Assembly: GCA_047967505.1 (NCBI GenBank)
Contig: CM106539.1
DNA length: 64,000 nt
Origin: Dipteris shenzhenensis
Lineage: Eukaryota; Polypodiophyta; Polypodiopsida; Gleicheniales
Reading direction: 5' to 3' (one strand)
Below, piece after piece: positions 34,440-46,160 of the stretch. Each line of letters opens with the position of its first letter. Position 1 is the stretch's first letter. A model generated the notes under the pieces. It saw only the letters and a program-made list of their open reading frames with translations. It searched no databases and was not told the origin of the DNA. The position numbers and the translations under genes are program-made.

Positions 34440-35515
34440 TAATCCACTCCTTATGAGGCCCTTTTTGAGTCCGAAATTCCCCTAATGGTCATCAATGGGC
34501 CGATGTGTAGCATGCCAAGTCATCAACTCTGCTATGGATTTGCATCGGAACATGTGTTGTATTCTAGCAAATGATGGGAAAGTGTCTCAAGACCTTTACT
34601 AGAATCTGCTCACCCTACAAGTCATCTCTATCTCGTTGTTCCCCACACTTTGGACAACTAACCAAATCTCCATGCTCATGACAAAAGATAATACAATCAT
34701 TATGATAAGCCTGGATGGTATCATGATCCATACCCACCATTGTCATCATCCTCTTCGCTTCATCTCTTGATGCGGGCATGGTATTTGGTGCAGGCAACAT
34801 CTTCTGGAGCAACCTATTGCAATTCAAACATACATATGCTTCCAATAATGAGAAACTATGATGCTTCTCAAAACAATCAAGAATCAAGATCCAAATTTAA
34901 TGCAGGCGCTAACCTCATTAAGGCCAAGACACTTGTATCGAACTACCCATACTTTTCTTGTAGATTCATGATTGAGAGACAAGCTCGTAGTTTTGACATC
35001 CCAACACCCTCGTACAACTGTGTTGATTGCAACTCTCGCATATTGGCCTCAGACTCGGACATCACATGTATATGTGATGTAGTGCCCCTAAAAAAAGAAT
35101 CCATCATGTCCACCATACCCTCGTCATCATCTGGCACATACGAGAGACTATCCTCTTGCTCAAAGTGTGAAGGTATACGTGCCCCCTCACCACCCTCCTC
35201 AAGTCTCAAGGTTTCGTGTAAATATAAGATCATATCTCAATGTTTTGTGTAAATTACGCATGCAATATTAATCACGAACTCAAATAGCATTGACTTACTG
35301 ATGATCCATCACCACGTGCACCACCAATAGTCAGTATTGGTGCAGGTTCCTCCCCATACATCCATGAGTGGTGCATGACAATACGGCATTGATGTCATAC
35401 TTCTCGCTTGCAATGAGTGCAATGACAATACAACCTCTCCGTAAGCCACTCCGCGCTCTCGAGCATTTGTGCATCATCTAATGAGCTTCCACTCATCCCT
35501 TCCATCTGAACACCT
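34440..35515 (-). pseudogene. CACTA TNP2-type transposase, N-terminal part
   Basis: From about 35510 down the minus strand: an N-terminal associated domain with WVTERLYCHCTHCKREV and HHSWMYGEEPAP, an acidic stretch (35233-34943), then MLPAPNTMPASRDEAKRMM, HNDCIIFCHEHGDLVSCPKCG (about 34790-34630) and KVLRHFPII (near 34600). These match the start of plant TNP2 transposases in order. Stops and shifts interrupt it. It is not continuous with the TNP2 piece at 18.6-19.1 kb, which covers a later part of the protein. Confidence 0.8.
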
Positions 35516-35599
35516 CCAAAATCACAACACAAAATGCAAGGAAATCCACTCAAGATCCAAAAAATAGCCTATTGTTAGCTTTAATGCCAATTACTAGCT

Positions 35600-35735
35600 T
35601 TTATTCCCTATACCATCAGTATATATTGACTTTATGCCTTGTTCTAGTAGTATATTTTGACCTTTAAGGGATATATAGAGTCAGTATATACTGACAGATA
35701 CTGACAGAACACTGTCGGTATATACCGACTCTGGG
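35600..35735. repeat. Cluster of perfect palindromes upstream of TNP2 relic
   Basis: Two perfect 16-bp palindromes, GTCAGTATATACTGAC (35680-35695) and GTCGGTATATACCGAC (35714-35729), form together a larger dyad (AGAGTC...GACTCT). Related words lie at about 35618 and 35649. The position upstream of the transposase start fits subterminal transposase-binding repeats of a CACTA element; that role is inferred. Confidence 0.6.
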
Positions 35736-35739
35736 AGCT

Positions 35740-36535
35740 AAAACTCAAAACCCGCACGTCGCTGCTCCTCACAATTCTATTGTAGGAAAATAAAAAACCT
35801 CTCCTCCTTCCTCACCTTTCTCCAACCTCTTTCCCACACTCCTCACCCCTACCCATCACCTCTCCCAACACTTGTGCTCATCTCCACCCTTCTCCCTCTC
35901 TACTCGTGTGAAAAAACGTTTTCCAAGAAGATGTGTCTATTTAAACAATGTAGGTTTTTTCCTTCGCCCATTTTGTTATGTGAGTGTTGAAGCATGTTTC
36001 TCCTTGCATTGCTAAGCCCATGTGCTCATTTTCATGCTTGATTTTTAGAGTTAAAGGACCAAAAACGAGATTTGGTGAAAGAAAGAAGGCTCACCTGTTC
36101 TTTTTTTGGTATTTCTCTACTTTCCCTTCCTCTACTTTCACTTTCCCTTCCTTTTTCTAAAGTTTCTCTCCTCCTTTCCTTCCTTTTCTTTCTTCAAAGG
36201 AAGAAATAATACAGAAAAAACAATCCATAAAAGAGAAGAGTATGAAAGCTATACCTATTGTTTTTGTGCTTTCTCCTTGTTTGTAGGCTTTTCTTTGTCT
36301 CCTCAATCCAATCCCTTTGGAATGTTGCTTCTCCAAACTCCTCCTTTCACTAATTAGTTTTCTTAAAAATGGTATGTTTCCTCTATTTTATAGGGCCTAT
36401 ACATGAAACACCTCCTCTTTTGAGCGAGATTATCCGGTGCCAGGACACATCATTTCCAGGTAAGAAAGTGCTTCCTCTCTTTTCCTATTTTTCTTTTCAT
36501 GATTGCATTGACTTGCAGTAGTGCCTTAAGTGCTA
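35740..36535. other. Intergenic, nothing recognised
   Basis: Pyrimidine-biased sequence with no coding homology seen. A chance frame at 36106-36357 is Phe/Ser-rich low complexity. Confidence 0.45.
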
Positions 36536-36539
36536 GCTA

Positions 36540-36900
36540 CAGTAATGAGCGTAGGAACTCTTTTCCTCTCTTCTCCTCTCTTCTCTTCTCCCTTTTCCTC
36601 TCTCTCCCTCTCTTTTCCCCTCTTTTCTCTTCTCTCTCTTCCTATCTTTTCCTCTCTTTCATTCTCTAGTTTCCTCTCCCATTCCTTCTCTCTTTTTCTT
36701 CTCTTTCCCTCTCTTTGCTCCTCTCTTTCCTCCTCTCTTTCCTTCTCTCTTTTCCTCTCTTTCCTTCTCTCTTTTCCTCCTCTCCTTTCCTCTCTTTTCC
36801 TCTCTTTCCTTCTCTCTTTCATCCTCTCTTCCTCTCTTTCATCCTCTTCTCTCTTTTCCTAGGCTTTCACCCTCTTCTCTCTTTTCCTCTCTTTTCCTCT
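36540..36900. repeat. Polypyrimidine (CTCTTTTC)n tract
   Basis: Nearly uninterrupted TTCCTCTC/CTCTTTTCC repeats on the plus strand for about 360 bases. Both a Ser/Leu/Phe-rich plus ORF and a Lys/Arg/Glu-rich minus ORF come from this simple sequence and are not genes. Such mirror-symmetric purine/pyrimidine tracts can form triplex DNA. Confidence 0.85.
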
Positions 36901-36989
36901 TGTTCCTTCGTGAGCCTGCATCTCCTGGACTTTTGTGGGAAATTTTCTCTTTGGCACTTTTGGATGATTTTTTCCATGCATTTGAATCA

Positions 36990-38350
36990 ACCAAGGATAA
37001 TATGAGTGATCGTCAGGCAATGGAAGTAAAGGAGACCCTATTGCATTTGGAGCACAAGCTTTTGCACCATGGACAAAGGTTATCAGATTTTGATGGGTTG
37101 CCTAGGGTGGACAGATCATCTTTCTCAGTTGTAAATGGTTTACTCTGCAAGAGGAGAGAATGTTTAATGTTTGGCAATAGGCACAAATCGCTCGACATAT
37201 AGAAATAAATTTAAATAATTGTCAGCAGGCTTCCCTTGAACAAATTTTGGCGACAGTATATGTAGAGGTGGGTGGGATGTTTTTGCTTGATGGCCTATGA
37301 GGATCTGGAAAGACCTTTCTATATAATTATTTACTCTCTTGGCTGCATGGTGAGGGACACATTGCTTTAGCATGCGCGTCTTCTGGCATTGCAGCATTCC
37401 TATTGGCAAATGTCCGAACATCACTCACGCTTCAAGATACCATTGGATTTGCATGCCACTAGCACATGCAACATAAGGGTTTACGGCCACCTTGCAGTTT
37501 TTTGAAGGTAGCCAAGATAATAATATGGGATGAGGCAGCTATGACTCATCGCTATGCATTTGAAGCACTGGATCGAACGTTGCAAGATATCATGTCCAGT
37601 GACCAACTTTTTGGCAGATAGGTGGTGCTGTTGGGGGGAGATTTAGAAGAAGATGAGATTGTAATTTCAGAAAAATGCATTTGGAGACAAAGCCCATGGA
37701 AGGCTTGATTGATTGGGTTTATAAAGGCCTTCCAAGAATTGTAGACTACGGAACATATTTTCAAGAGCAAGCTATCTTGGCACCTCGAAACGTTGACATT
37801 AATGCATTCAATACCACTGCATTGAATGTGATGGTGGCTGGGGATGGCAAAGAGTATTTGAGTGCAAATTCAGTAAATGATTCAGGTACAGGCTAGTTTT
37901 GAAAAGGAATGCCCCAATCATGTCATTGCGTAATTTGGAATCCTCGAAAGGGTTTTTGCAATGGGACTCGATTAATATGCAAAGAATTTCACACAAAGGT
38001 GCTAGAGGTAGAGATTATAAATGGAACTAATATCGGGGATAGGGTCTTTATTCCAAGGATAATATTTATTCCAAGTAATTTGCAGCTTCCCTTTGAGATG
38101 AGGACGAGGCAATTTCTCGTTTGGCTAGCATTTGGCATGACATAAACAAATCACAGGATCAAACAATGTATGTTCTAAGATTATACTTGGAGACACTGGT
38201 GTTTAGTCACGGGCAATTGTATATGGCTTTCTCGCATGTACGATCATCAAATGTTATCAAGGTATTTGTTCAACAGAATGTATGTGAGACTAACATCGAG
38301 GATTCAGATAGGATTTATAGTACGAATGTCGTATACAAGGAAGTTCTATA
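36990..38350 (+). pseudogene. Helitron PIF1-like helicase relic
   Basis: Blocks typical of the C-terminal part of the Helitron Rep/helicase in order: LHLEHKLLHHGQRLSDFDGLP (near 37050), a degraded Walker A region (near 37290), a Walker B-like WDEAAMTHRYAFEALDRTL (near 37530), then VVLLGGDF (near 37625). After a deletion come YFQEQAILAPRNVDINAFN (37757), GFCNGTRLI (near 37950), DRVFIPRI (near 38040), LPFEMRTRQF (near 38090) and FSHGQLYMAFSHVRSSN (near 38200). Many frame breaks. The motif order is diagnostic of the helicase of rolling-circle transposons; the copy is dead and its ends were not found. Confidence 0.85.
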
Positions 38351-38910
38351 GGTATAACAACACCATGATGTGAGTATCTTTGTCTCTTTTTTGGAGTGTC
38401 TCCCTATTCAATATATAGTATGACCATACTATTTTGTTATTTATTTATGTGGCATAAAATCAATTCACCTAGATTTAGGAGCTAGCAAATTTTTCTATCT
38501 TGGTGCTCTGTATATAGATTTCCACATGTGTATACAAATTTGTATCTGCTTTGTATATAGACTTCCACATGTGTATCTTACTACTTGACCTTTGAAATAC
38601 AACTCAGATGCCGATAGCTTTTACATTTATGAAGGACTCTTCTGCAGTGGTCCGAGCTACGTAACTGCTTAACAGCTACTTACACGTATCAATTATCTTT
38701 AATAATTGTACATTCACAATATTAAAATATATCGTCGATCCAAGACTATGGGGTGCTTTGGTGTTGGCTCAATTATGGGCTGATCTACTAGAGTTGGCCA
38801 GTTTTTTAGGGTGAATATTTTGTAATTTCTATTCTATTCCTTTGTTTTTTAAAAAGAAGGTATACATTTTTTTGGCTTATACACGAGTGCTTGAAAGAAC
38901 TATTGTTTTT
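38351..38910. other. AT-rich stretch, nothing recognised
   Basis: No coding homology recognised downstream of the Helitron helicase up to the exon-like block. Confidence 0.45.
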
Positions 38911-38914
38911 GCTA

Positions 38915-39380
38915 TAGGTACATTGAAGATGGGGAGTTTGTATTGAAGCTTAGCTGACGCGACTGGGTTTTTGTAGGGGAGTGGATTCCTCTTGGCTTTT
39001 ACAGAATTCACGCACATAGAGCTGCTGGACTTGCCGGTCCATACACCATCTCTGTAAGTTTCTTAGGATACAAACTACCTAGACCTTGGCATGTTCTTAT
39101 TAGGGCCGCAAATGGTGATTATGCATACAACTTTATGAGACTTACTAGGCGACCACCATCGCTTACAGTGCAACCACCAATGCACGAAAGTAAGTGTCCT
39201 ATCATTGAACATGCAATTTCTTTTTGATTGAATATATATTATTCTTAATCTTATTTTTTTAAAACTTGCGTAGGTCCAATTCGTATCATTGGAAGTCCAG
39301 AGTATATGCATCAACCAAGTACTCTCAGAACACTACATAGAGGATGCCTTGTTTTATTAGGGGCTCTTATATTGTAGAGG
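38915..39380 (+). pseudogene. Exon-intron-like coding block, unknown origin
   Basis: Plus-strand frame with YIEDGEFVLKLS, a TGA, then RDWVFVGEWIPLGFYRIHAH and SFLGYKLPRPWHVLIRAANGDYAY, up to about 39190. There a GTAAGT donor-like site opens an AT- and T-rich stretch closing with TTGCGTAG (39273), after which GPIRIIGSPEYMHQPSTL continues. The layout looks like two exons around an intron of about 80 bp. I do not recognise the protein. It lies just past a Helitron helicase, so it could be Helitron cargo or a captured host gene piece. Confidence 0.35.
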
Positions 39381-39399
39381 AAAGATCTACATTATCCTT

Positions 39400-42300
39400 T
39401 CATTGGGGGAGATCTAAGTAGACACCCTATATCTTTTTGTATATGGATATGCATTTTTGTGTACCATTTTGATTTTCATGGAGGCCTTACTACTTTGTTT
39501 TGTATGATTGTGTTCTCATTATAGAGAGAGGAAGAGAGAGAAAGAGATGCTACCGGGATTCAATTTGAAAACCTTTAAAAAGCATTCTAATATTACGATT
39601 TATAAATCAAACCTAAAACCTTATTCATATGATCTCAATTCCCAGCATGAGATCTGATGTCGCTAATCCGTCGTAGATGGGTCAGTCGTAGATGGGTCAG
39701 GGCTCTCGTATAAAGAAAGATGCAAGCTGAGCGAGTGGAGGCTTGATACGCTTTGCTCGAATTCTCCATAGCAGGGCCTGCAATTCACACTATCCTAAAG
39801 CCCATGGGAGTTTGTGCGGTCAGTTGGCAAATCGGCATCGATAAATTTGCAACTTTGGAGTATCACAATTAAGATATGAATATAAACTTTGAAGTTCGGT
39901 TCACAGTGCTTAATGTAGGCACGGTCATCACAAAACTATACGTAGTACTTATTCTCAGAGCGAGCTGGGTTTCGAACCTTCCCTGAGAATAAACTTCTCC
40001 CACATCGGATTCTGCCTCATCTACTGAGGTCTGAGCCTTGACCAGTTGTTAGCCATTGTTCCCCTGTCAATGCAGCCAATTCTGCTGTAAATCGGTTTAA
40101 GCATCCGATATTCTGAACGTCCAAATTTTTTGCACGGGCGCGTTGGGAAATGGCAAGCTTATCAAATGGCTTTTGCCAAAAGAAGTGAGGTCTGCGGTTA
40201 TATATCATTGGATCACCCTCGTCAATGTTGTATCTCGTCACCCAACGGTTTCCCCACATGCACCCGAGTCTCGATAGGATGTTGTTCCCCTTCTCTGGCA
40301 GTGACGCCAGCCGCCAGATGCATTAGTGAATAAATTATATGGGCTCAGGGTTCTCATCGATCCTAGTTACGAGGAATATTTTGATCGGCAAGACATACGT
40401 GGGTTCCGCCTTTTCTTGACAAGTCCATAGAGAGAAGGACCTCCGTGATGCTCTCAGCAATTCTCTCGATTGTAGCATCGCTTTACACGCAAAGTAGGCA
40501 TCCATAACAAACTTAGTTTGAAGATTTTATTGCGAGAAATCTTATAACTATGTTTCTCTCCCATTTGAAAAAAGCTCATTTGTTTTTTATGAAACAAGCT
40601 TATTAGATCACCTCCAATGGTATTGGGATATGTACTTGTTAATATTGGGATAAGGACCGCCTTCATGTTCACATCACATGGGAGACCCAATTCCCTAAGG
40701 TAGCTAAGGGTGTGCTATTCATAGCCACAACAAGAACTTTTTACTAGGTGGGCATGAACTACACAATGTGGCATTTATTGCATTTAAAAAGCTTGTTCCA
40801 ACCTCTCAGACTCTAGATGAGGGCAAATTAATCCACATTGATGTTGTAAAGGGAGGACTCGAATGTGATATATCTTATTGGAAAGCGGTCTAGTTGGTAT
40901 GCATGTGAACTGTGCTCCCATAGAGGATGCATGCAACATCTTTGACTAGCTACCTCCTTAACAAATGGTGGCATGTTTAGGAATGATTTGAACATATAGT
41001 GCACTCGGGCAAAGAACAAATTGCAAGTGTTTAAGGAACATGTAGGTCATATCTTATGCTATTTAGTAATGTGAGGATAAACTTTAAAATTGTTGCTACA
41101 TATCTTGAGGCAAACAAAGTTTCATTAGTCCATCCATATTGAACACAAAGTAGGTATAACTAAAGAAAAAACTTTAAAGTAGCATTTATCAGTTTCAATG
41201 CATAGTTGTCTTTACATAGTTGCTTGTAATGGATCCTAAATAATGTATTTAGTTTGATAAAGAAACCTAATAGCTCCCTAAGGCTCCCTAATGGGTCACA
41301 AAAATAAATTCAATTAATAGCTCCTCTCCCCCCCTCGCCCCGAGAATTAACATAAGTTAATTGCTAAAATTAACTTCCCGTTCTACGTCCTAGCATCTCA
41401 CCTCCTGCTCCGCCCCTCTCTGTCCGCTACCTCTCACTCCTGCAGCTCTCCTCTCCTTCTCCTCGCTCAATCTCCTCTCCTCCCCTCTCCCTCGTTGCCT
41501 AGGGGGGCTGGTCTTTATAGTGGTGCAGAGCCTTCTGGAGAAGCTTCTCAAGAAGCCGTGGGTGGTCGAAGAATCTAGAATCGCTGGCATAAATTAATCA
41601 CTCCCCTTCCCTCTGCAAATTAAATTTTGCCATTTCGTCTTACCTTAACCATCCATGCAACAAATACTAATACCTATTTTCCAACATTATGGGCACCTAT
41701 TAATTTGGAGGCAAACAGAGTTTAATTAGTCCATGCATAACGAAACTTGAAAGGATGTACAAAAAAAACCATAAAGTGGATTTATCACTTTAAATACATA
41801 GTTGTCTTTACAAAGCTGCTTGTAATTTTGACCCCAAAGAGTTTAATTAGCATGGTAAACAAAGATTTTCATTATAAAAAAATCAAATGCTAGCTTCTAA
41901 ATACTACAAGCAAATATCATTAACTGCAAAACGTGGTGTCAACCCTCCCATGTGGTTGATTGCAAAGATAGACAATGGGATTCATTAAATTGCACTTGAA
42001 ATCTTCTATTAAGAAAAAACATCATAAGTAGTTCATTATTACCATACATATTTGAGATTTAAGATAGTGCAAATGGAGGGCTCCCTATCAGAATATATTT
42101 AAGATTTAGATGACTCGTGAAAATGGAAGCCTTCCTCCAGAATTATATTCCATATAGACACATTTACTCAAATGCAAAAAAAATCCAAATAGGTAATTGC
42201 CTTTCTTTGGCTAGTGCCAAAGTGAATACTTGATCAAATCTTACCTCTGACTATCCGATTAGGAGGCATTCAATAGTGCATGTGTGACCCCTCATATATC

Positions 42301-42912
42301 CATTGTTTTTTGAAATGGATTCTAAAATAACTAAAATGTATCTTTGTTGTGATCTTTGTAAGGAGTATTTGTGGCTATCTGCACACATACCATATGCCAT
42401 TGTAGCAATCATGCATGAACATAAGCCTTTTGACCTAGAAATTTTCCAAAATCCTCATAAATTTTAAACATTGACTATAATTGGGTCTTCTTATGGGTGG
42501 TGAGGGAGCAAGGGGAGAGGCCTAAGTTGAGAGGTTTGCTCTATACAAGCCTTTATAATATGTGAGGGCAAAACTACCCTTAGAATTATATATACACATG
42601 TCGACATTAATTTAAACCACAGATATTGAATTAAAACCTTGCTTTATACCATCACATACATTAATTACATTGAACTTAAACCTCTCCTTTATGCAATCAT
42701 GTCTCTTAATTAAATTGAATTCAAATCTCTTCTTTATACAATCATGTATATTAGTGGCTAAACATTAGTTACATTTTAAAAGCATATTTAATTGATTCCC
42801 ATATACCAATAAGCAACATGTAGGTCACAAATTGTAGAAAAGGCCTTTTTTAAAGTAACCCTACACCATTATGCATGTGCACACTCAAGGGGTATTTATA
42901 TAACCCTTTTAC
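39400..42912. other. Non-LTR intergenic stretch, no gene recognised
   Basis: About 3.5 kb without coding homology. It contains a 10-bp-stem hairpin (39949-39992), a pair of diverged direct repeats (about 41104-41240 and 41704-41860) and a locally GC-rich island between them (41320-41590). The last five bases (TTTAC) are the left target duplicate of D-prime. Confidence 0.5.
41104..41860. repeat. Diverged direct repeats about 600 bp apart
   Basis: Shared order of words: GAGGCAAACA(A/G)AGTTT, ATTAGTCCAT, a CATAGTTGTCTTTACA block and GCTTGTAAT, at 41104-41240 and again at 41704-41860. It could be an old tandem duplication or remnants of a small LTR element. Identity is moderate. Confidence 0.6.
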
Positions 42913-43535
42913 TGTTAAATTACATAGTGCAGTGAAACAGAAACTGAACAAAGAATAGAGAGTACACAGCAAACTGGAGATGAACAAAATTTTCCTTCAA
43001 TATTGATGTAGAACAGATGATGGCTCCGTCCACCCATGCACTCCCATAATGGAGCTTAGATGGCGATCTAGACAGATACTAGGTGAAGAGCTACTAGCTA
43101 GAAGATCTCTGCTCGAAGATCTGATTTGGTCCAATGGACTGGGGAGGTCGCATCTCTATAGCTATGAGGGCGGTAGTCGAATCAATGTAGTCGATGGAAC
43201 CGATCAGTCAATCTAGTCTGTGAAGCCAACCAGTCAACCTAGCCGCTGGAACCGACTAGTTGTCCATGGAATATTTAGGGAATATTCCCTATACTGTCGC
43301 CCCCAAACCCCCACCAGGGGTGGTTGCTGGCCCCAGCAAGAACAAGGGGCTCCCACACAATCACCTTTCTACCATCAACGGTCTCATTGATAGACCTCAT
43401 CTCACATGCAAGTCAGGATCCACCATCCAGTGTCCTGGGCTCACACATGGCTTCTCCTCATATGGGGGTCTTACAACTTGAGCACCTTGGATCACTGGTG
43501 GTTACCAGGAGGGTGGGCATTGAGCATATCTAACA
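42913..43535 (-). repeat. 3' LTR of D-prime (623 bp)
   Basis: Starts TGTTAGATATGCTC on the minus strand next to the polypurine tract (GAGGGGGGG). It holds three copies of a 26-bp repeat at about 43184-43262. Confidence 0.92.
43184..43262. repeat. 26-bp tandem repeat inside D-family LTR
   Basis: Three units of TAG(T/C)C-(G)TG(A/G)A(A/G)CC-(G/A)ACCAGTCAAC type. The D-prime 5' LTR also has three (about 47907-47984), while D LTRs have two (near 24655 and 33617). Confidence 0.65.
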
Positions 43536-43603
43536 CCCCCCCTCAATGTCCACCCGTAGGTGAACTACCTTCTCGGCCCAATGCCGTGTCTCTGAAGATG
43601 ACC

Positions 43604-46160
43604 CTAAATCTGATCCTTCCCGAGTGCCTTGGTGAAGATATCTGCTCCATTTTCCTTTGTTGGACAATAGACCAATTCCACTATCCCATCCTCGATTAAA
43701 TCATGCACATAGTGATACTGAATCTCTATATGCTTTGTGCACGCATGAAACACTGGATTTTTAGCAATGGCCATGCAACTTTGATTGTCGCACCTCAACA
43801 TAGTTGCCTCATCCTTTTGCACTCCCATGTGCAATAAGATCCTCCTCAGCCACACTGCTTCACAAGCAACAAAACATGCTACCTTGTACTTAGCCTAAGA
43901 CAATGCCATTGTTGGTTGTTTCTTACTGATCCAAGAGAAGATACCTGAATGTAAAGAGAAACAATATCCAGAAACTGATTTCCTAGAATCAACATCTCCA
44001 ACCCAATCTGAGTCACAATGACCAGCCAAGGAAGTGCCCGTACCATAAGTGATGCCATAATGAAGAGTGCCCTTTACGTACCTAAGCACCCACATCCCTG
44101 CATTCCAATGATTCTCTCGGGGCTTATTGGAGAACCTACTCAAAATGCCAACAGCAAAACTGATGTCTGGTCTGGTGTTACATAGATAGATGAGACTGCC
44201 GACCGACTTCCTATACCTCCCGATGTCTGCTGGTGGTGAGGCATCCTCCATAGATAGCCTTGCATTTACCTCCATAGGTGTAGCTATCTCCTTGCACTCG
44301 GACATACCAAATGCCTTCAAGTTCTCCCTTGCATATTTCTACTGAGAGATGAAGATCTTGCCTGGCTCTTGCCAGACTTCAATTCCCAAACAGTAGTGCA
44401 TCAAGCCTAAGTCTCTATCATCTCAAACTCTATGCTCAATGGTTTTCTAGTATGTTGGATCATGTCTTCATAGTCACCTATAATAAGGAGATCATCCACA
44501 TATAGAACAATAATAGCAGATTTTCCACCTTTCCTGTACACATACAAGTTAGCATTTGAGGCACATCTTTTGAAGTTTAATTTATGAAACAAATTTGTCT
44601 ATCCGTTGTTGGTACCATGCTCTTGGGGCCTATTTCAGCCCGTACAGAGCCTTCTTCAGCTTACATACCTTGTTCTTAGAATGGAGGGCCTCAAACCCAA
44701 GTGCTTGAGCCACGTACACCTCCTCCTTGAGGTCCCCATTCAAGAATGCTGATTTAACATCCATTTGATAAACTAGCCACTTTTTATGAGTAGCCACTGA
44801 TAGTACTGTGTGAATAGTGGTCATTCTGGTAGTCGGAGCGAAAGATTCCTGAAAATCAAACCCTTCAACCTACAAAAATCCTTATGCAACCAATCTAGCT
44901 TTGTACTTTTCCAAGGTCCCATCGGCCTTGTACTTTACCTTCCAAATCCACTTGGTGCCAATAACCTTTGTGTTAGGTGGTCGATCTACCAGCTCCCAAG
45001 TTTCATTCTTCATGATGCTGTCATATTCTACTTGCATAGCATTTTTCCAATCTTGATCTGCAAGTGCTTCCTCCAAACTCGCAGGCTCCTTTACTTTTGC
45101 AATAATCTCAGCCATCAAGGCCATATTGACTATGTGAGCACAAGCCCTCCTTTGCTCCTCCATTCTCTCAGACCGCCTTGGTCCATCTGCATGCTACTCA
45201 ACAGACATAGGCATATGGTTATCATGGTCATAGAACTACCTTACCTATCGCGTCAATTGATTTTCTAGTGGTGTAACAATAGGTTGGTGACTTATACCTT
45301 CATCATCTAATATTTCCTCCTCCTTTATAGCTCCTGGGATAGGTCCATAGTGAATTACCTCTTCACGTGATGATAAACTCGAAGAGCACTTCTCTGCCTC
45401 CACTGCATGTGGTTGCTCCCGGAACACCACATTGCAGCTCGCTATGATATTCCTTACCTCTCGGTCATACAACTTATAGGCTTTCTTCTCATCACAATAG
45501 CCTAAGAAGATACATTTGGTGCTTTTTGGTTGTAGCTTGTTTCTCTTTGTCTGGTACATGCGCATAGTATTCACACCCAAACGTTCTGAAGTGGGAGACC
45601 AATGGACTCTTACCACTGTAAGCCTCATGTGGTGTTTTACCTTTGAGTGCCTTTGTATAGCTACAATTAAGGATGTAAACTGCAGTATTGATAGCCTCAG
45701 CCCAAAAGTGGTTGGGCAGTCCAGCACCTTTCAACATACACCTCCCCATCTCCGCGGTGGTCCACATTCAGCATTCAATAATTGAATTTTGCTGAGGCAT
45801 ATGTGGTGTCATCGTTTGTCTCTTGATCCCTTTGCTCTTGCAAAAATCTCCAAACTCTGTAGAAACAAATTCACCACCACCATCCAATCTGATTTTGTTC
45901 TCTTTTCTCCCTGTTTCATTTTCAACAAGCTGTAGCCATTCTTTCATTTTACCAAAATCTTGAGCCTTTTTGCAAAGAAAGTACACCCACATCTTCCTAC
46001 TATAGTCGTCGACAATCAATAAAAAATAGGAAGATCCCCCCAAGGCTTGTGTAGGCATCTTAGCGTACAAGTCAACATGCACCAACTCTAGAGGAGCATT
46101 TGCTCTATTCTTGCTTTCTTAAGGGAATGCCTTTCTCTATTGCTTGCCCATCATGCAAGC
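43604..46160 (-). pseudogene. Copia pol of D-prime (INT-RT-RNaseH)
   Basis: Integrase (46085-45270): MVHVDLYAKM, IVDDYSRKMWVYF, LDGGGEF, then PQQN followed by a broken NSIIEC/MWTTAEMGR where NGIAERKNR is expected. RT (45163-44400): WKNAMQVEYDSIMKNETWELV, KYKARLVA, YQMDVKSAFLNGDLKEEVYV, YGLK, YVDDLLIIGDYED. RNase H (44320-43604): SVGSLIYLCNTRPDISFAVG, HCDSDWVGDVDSRKSVSGY and [23 protein letters not shown]. Frameshifts near 45270, 44880, 44620 and 43890. Confidence 0.9.

Noticed and set aside
36526-36862. Lys/Arg/Glu-rich minus ORF and Ser/Leu-rich plus ORF
   Set aside because: Both are translations of the CTCTTTTCC simple repeat.
39960-39985. tRNA gene suggested by GGTTCGAAACC
   Set aside because: T-stem pairing fails beyond two base pairs and no acceptor or anticodon arm can be drawn.
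39995-40010. TCCCACATCGG, the plant snRNA upstream element word
   Set aside because: No TATA box at the required spacing and no snRNA-like sequence downstream; the word is also common near plant LTR ends.
41390-41590. GC-rich ORF of 66 residues resembling an Arg/Glu-rich protein
   Set aside because: Low complexity, no homology recognised, and no flanking gene structure.
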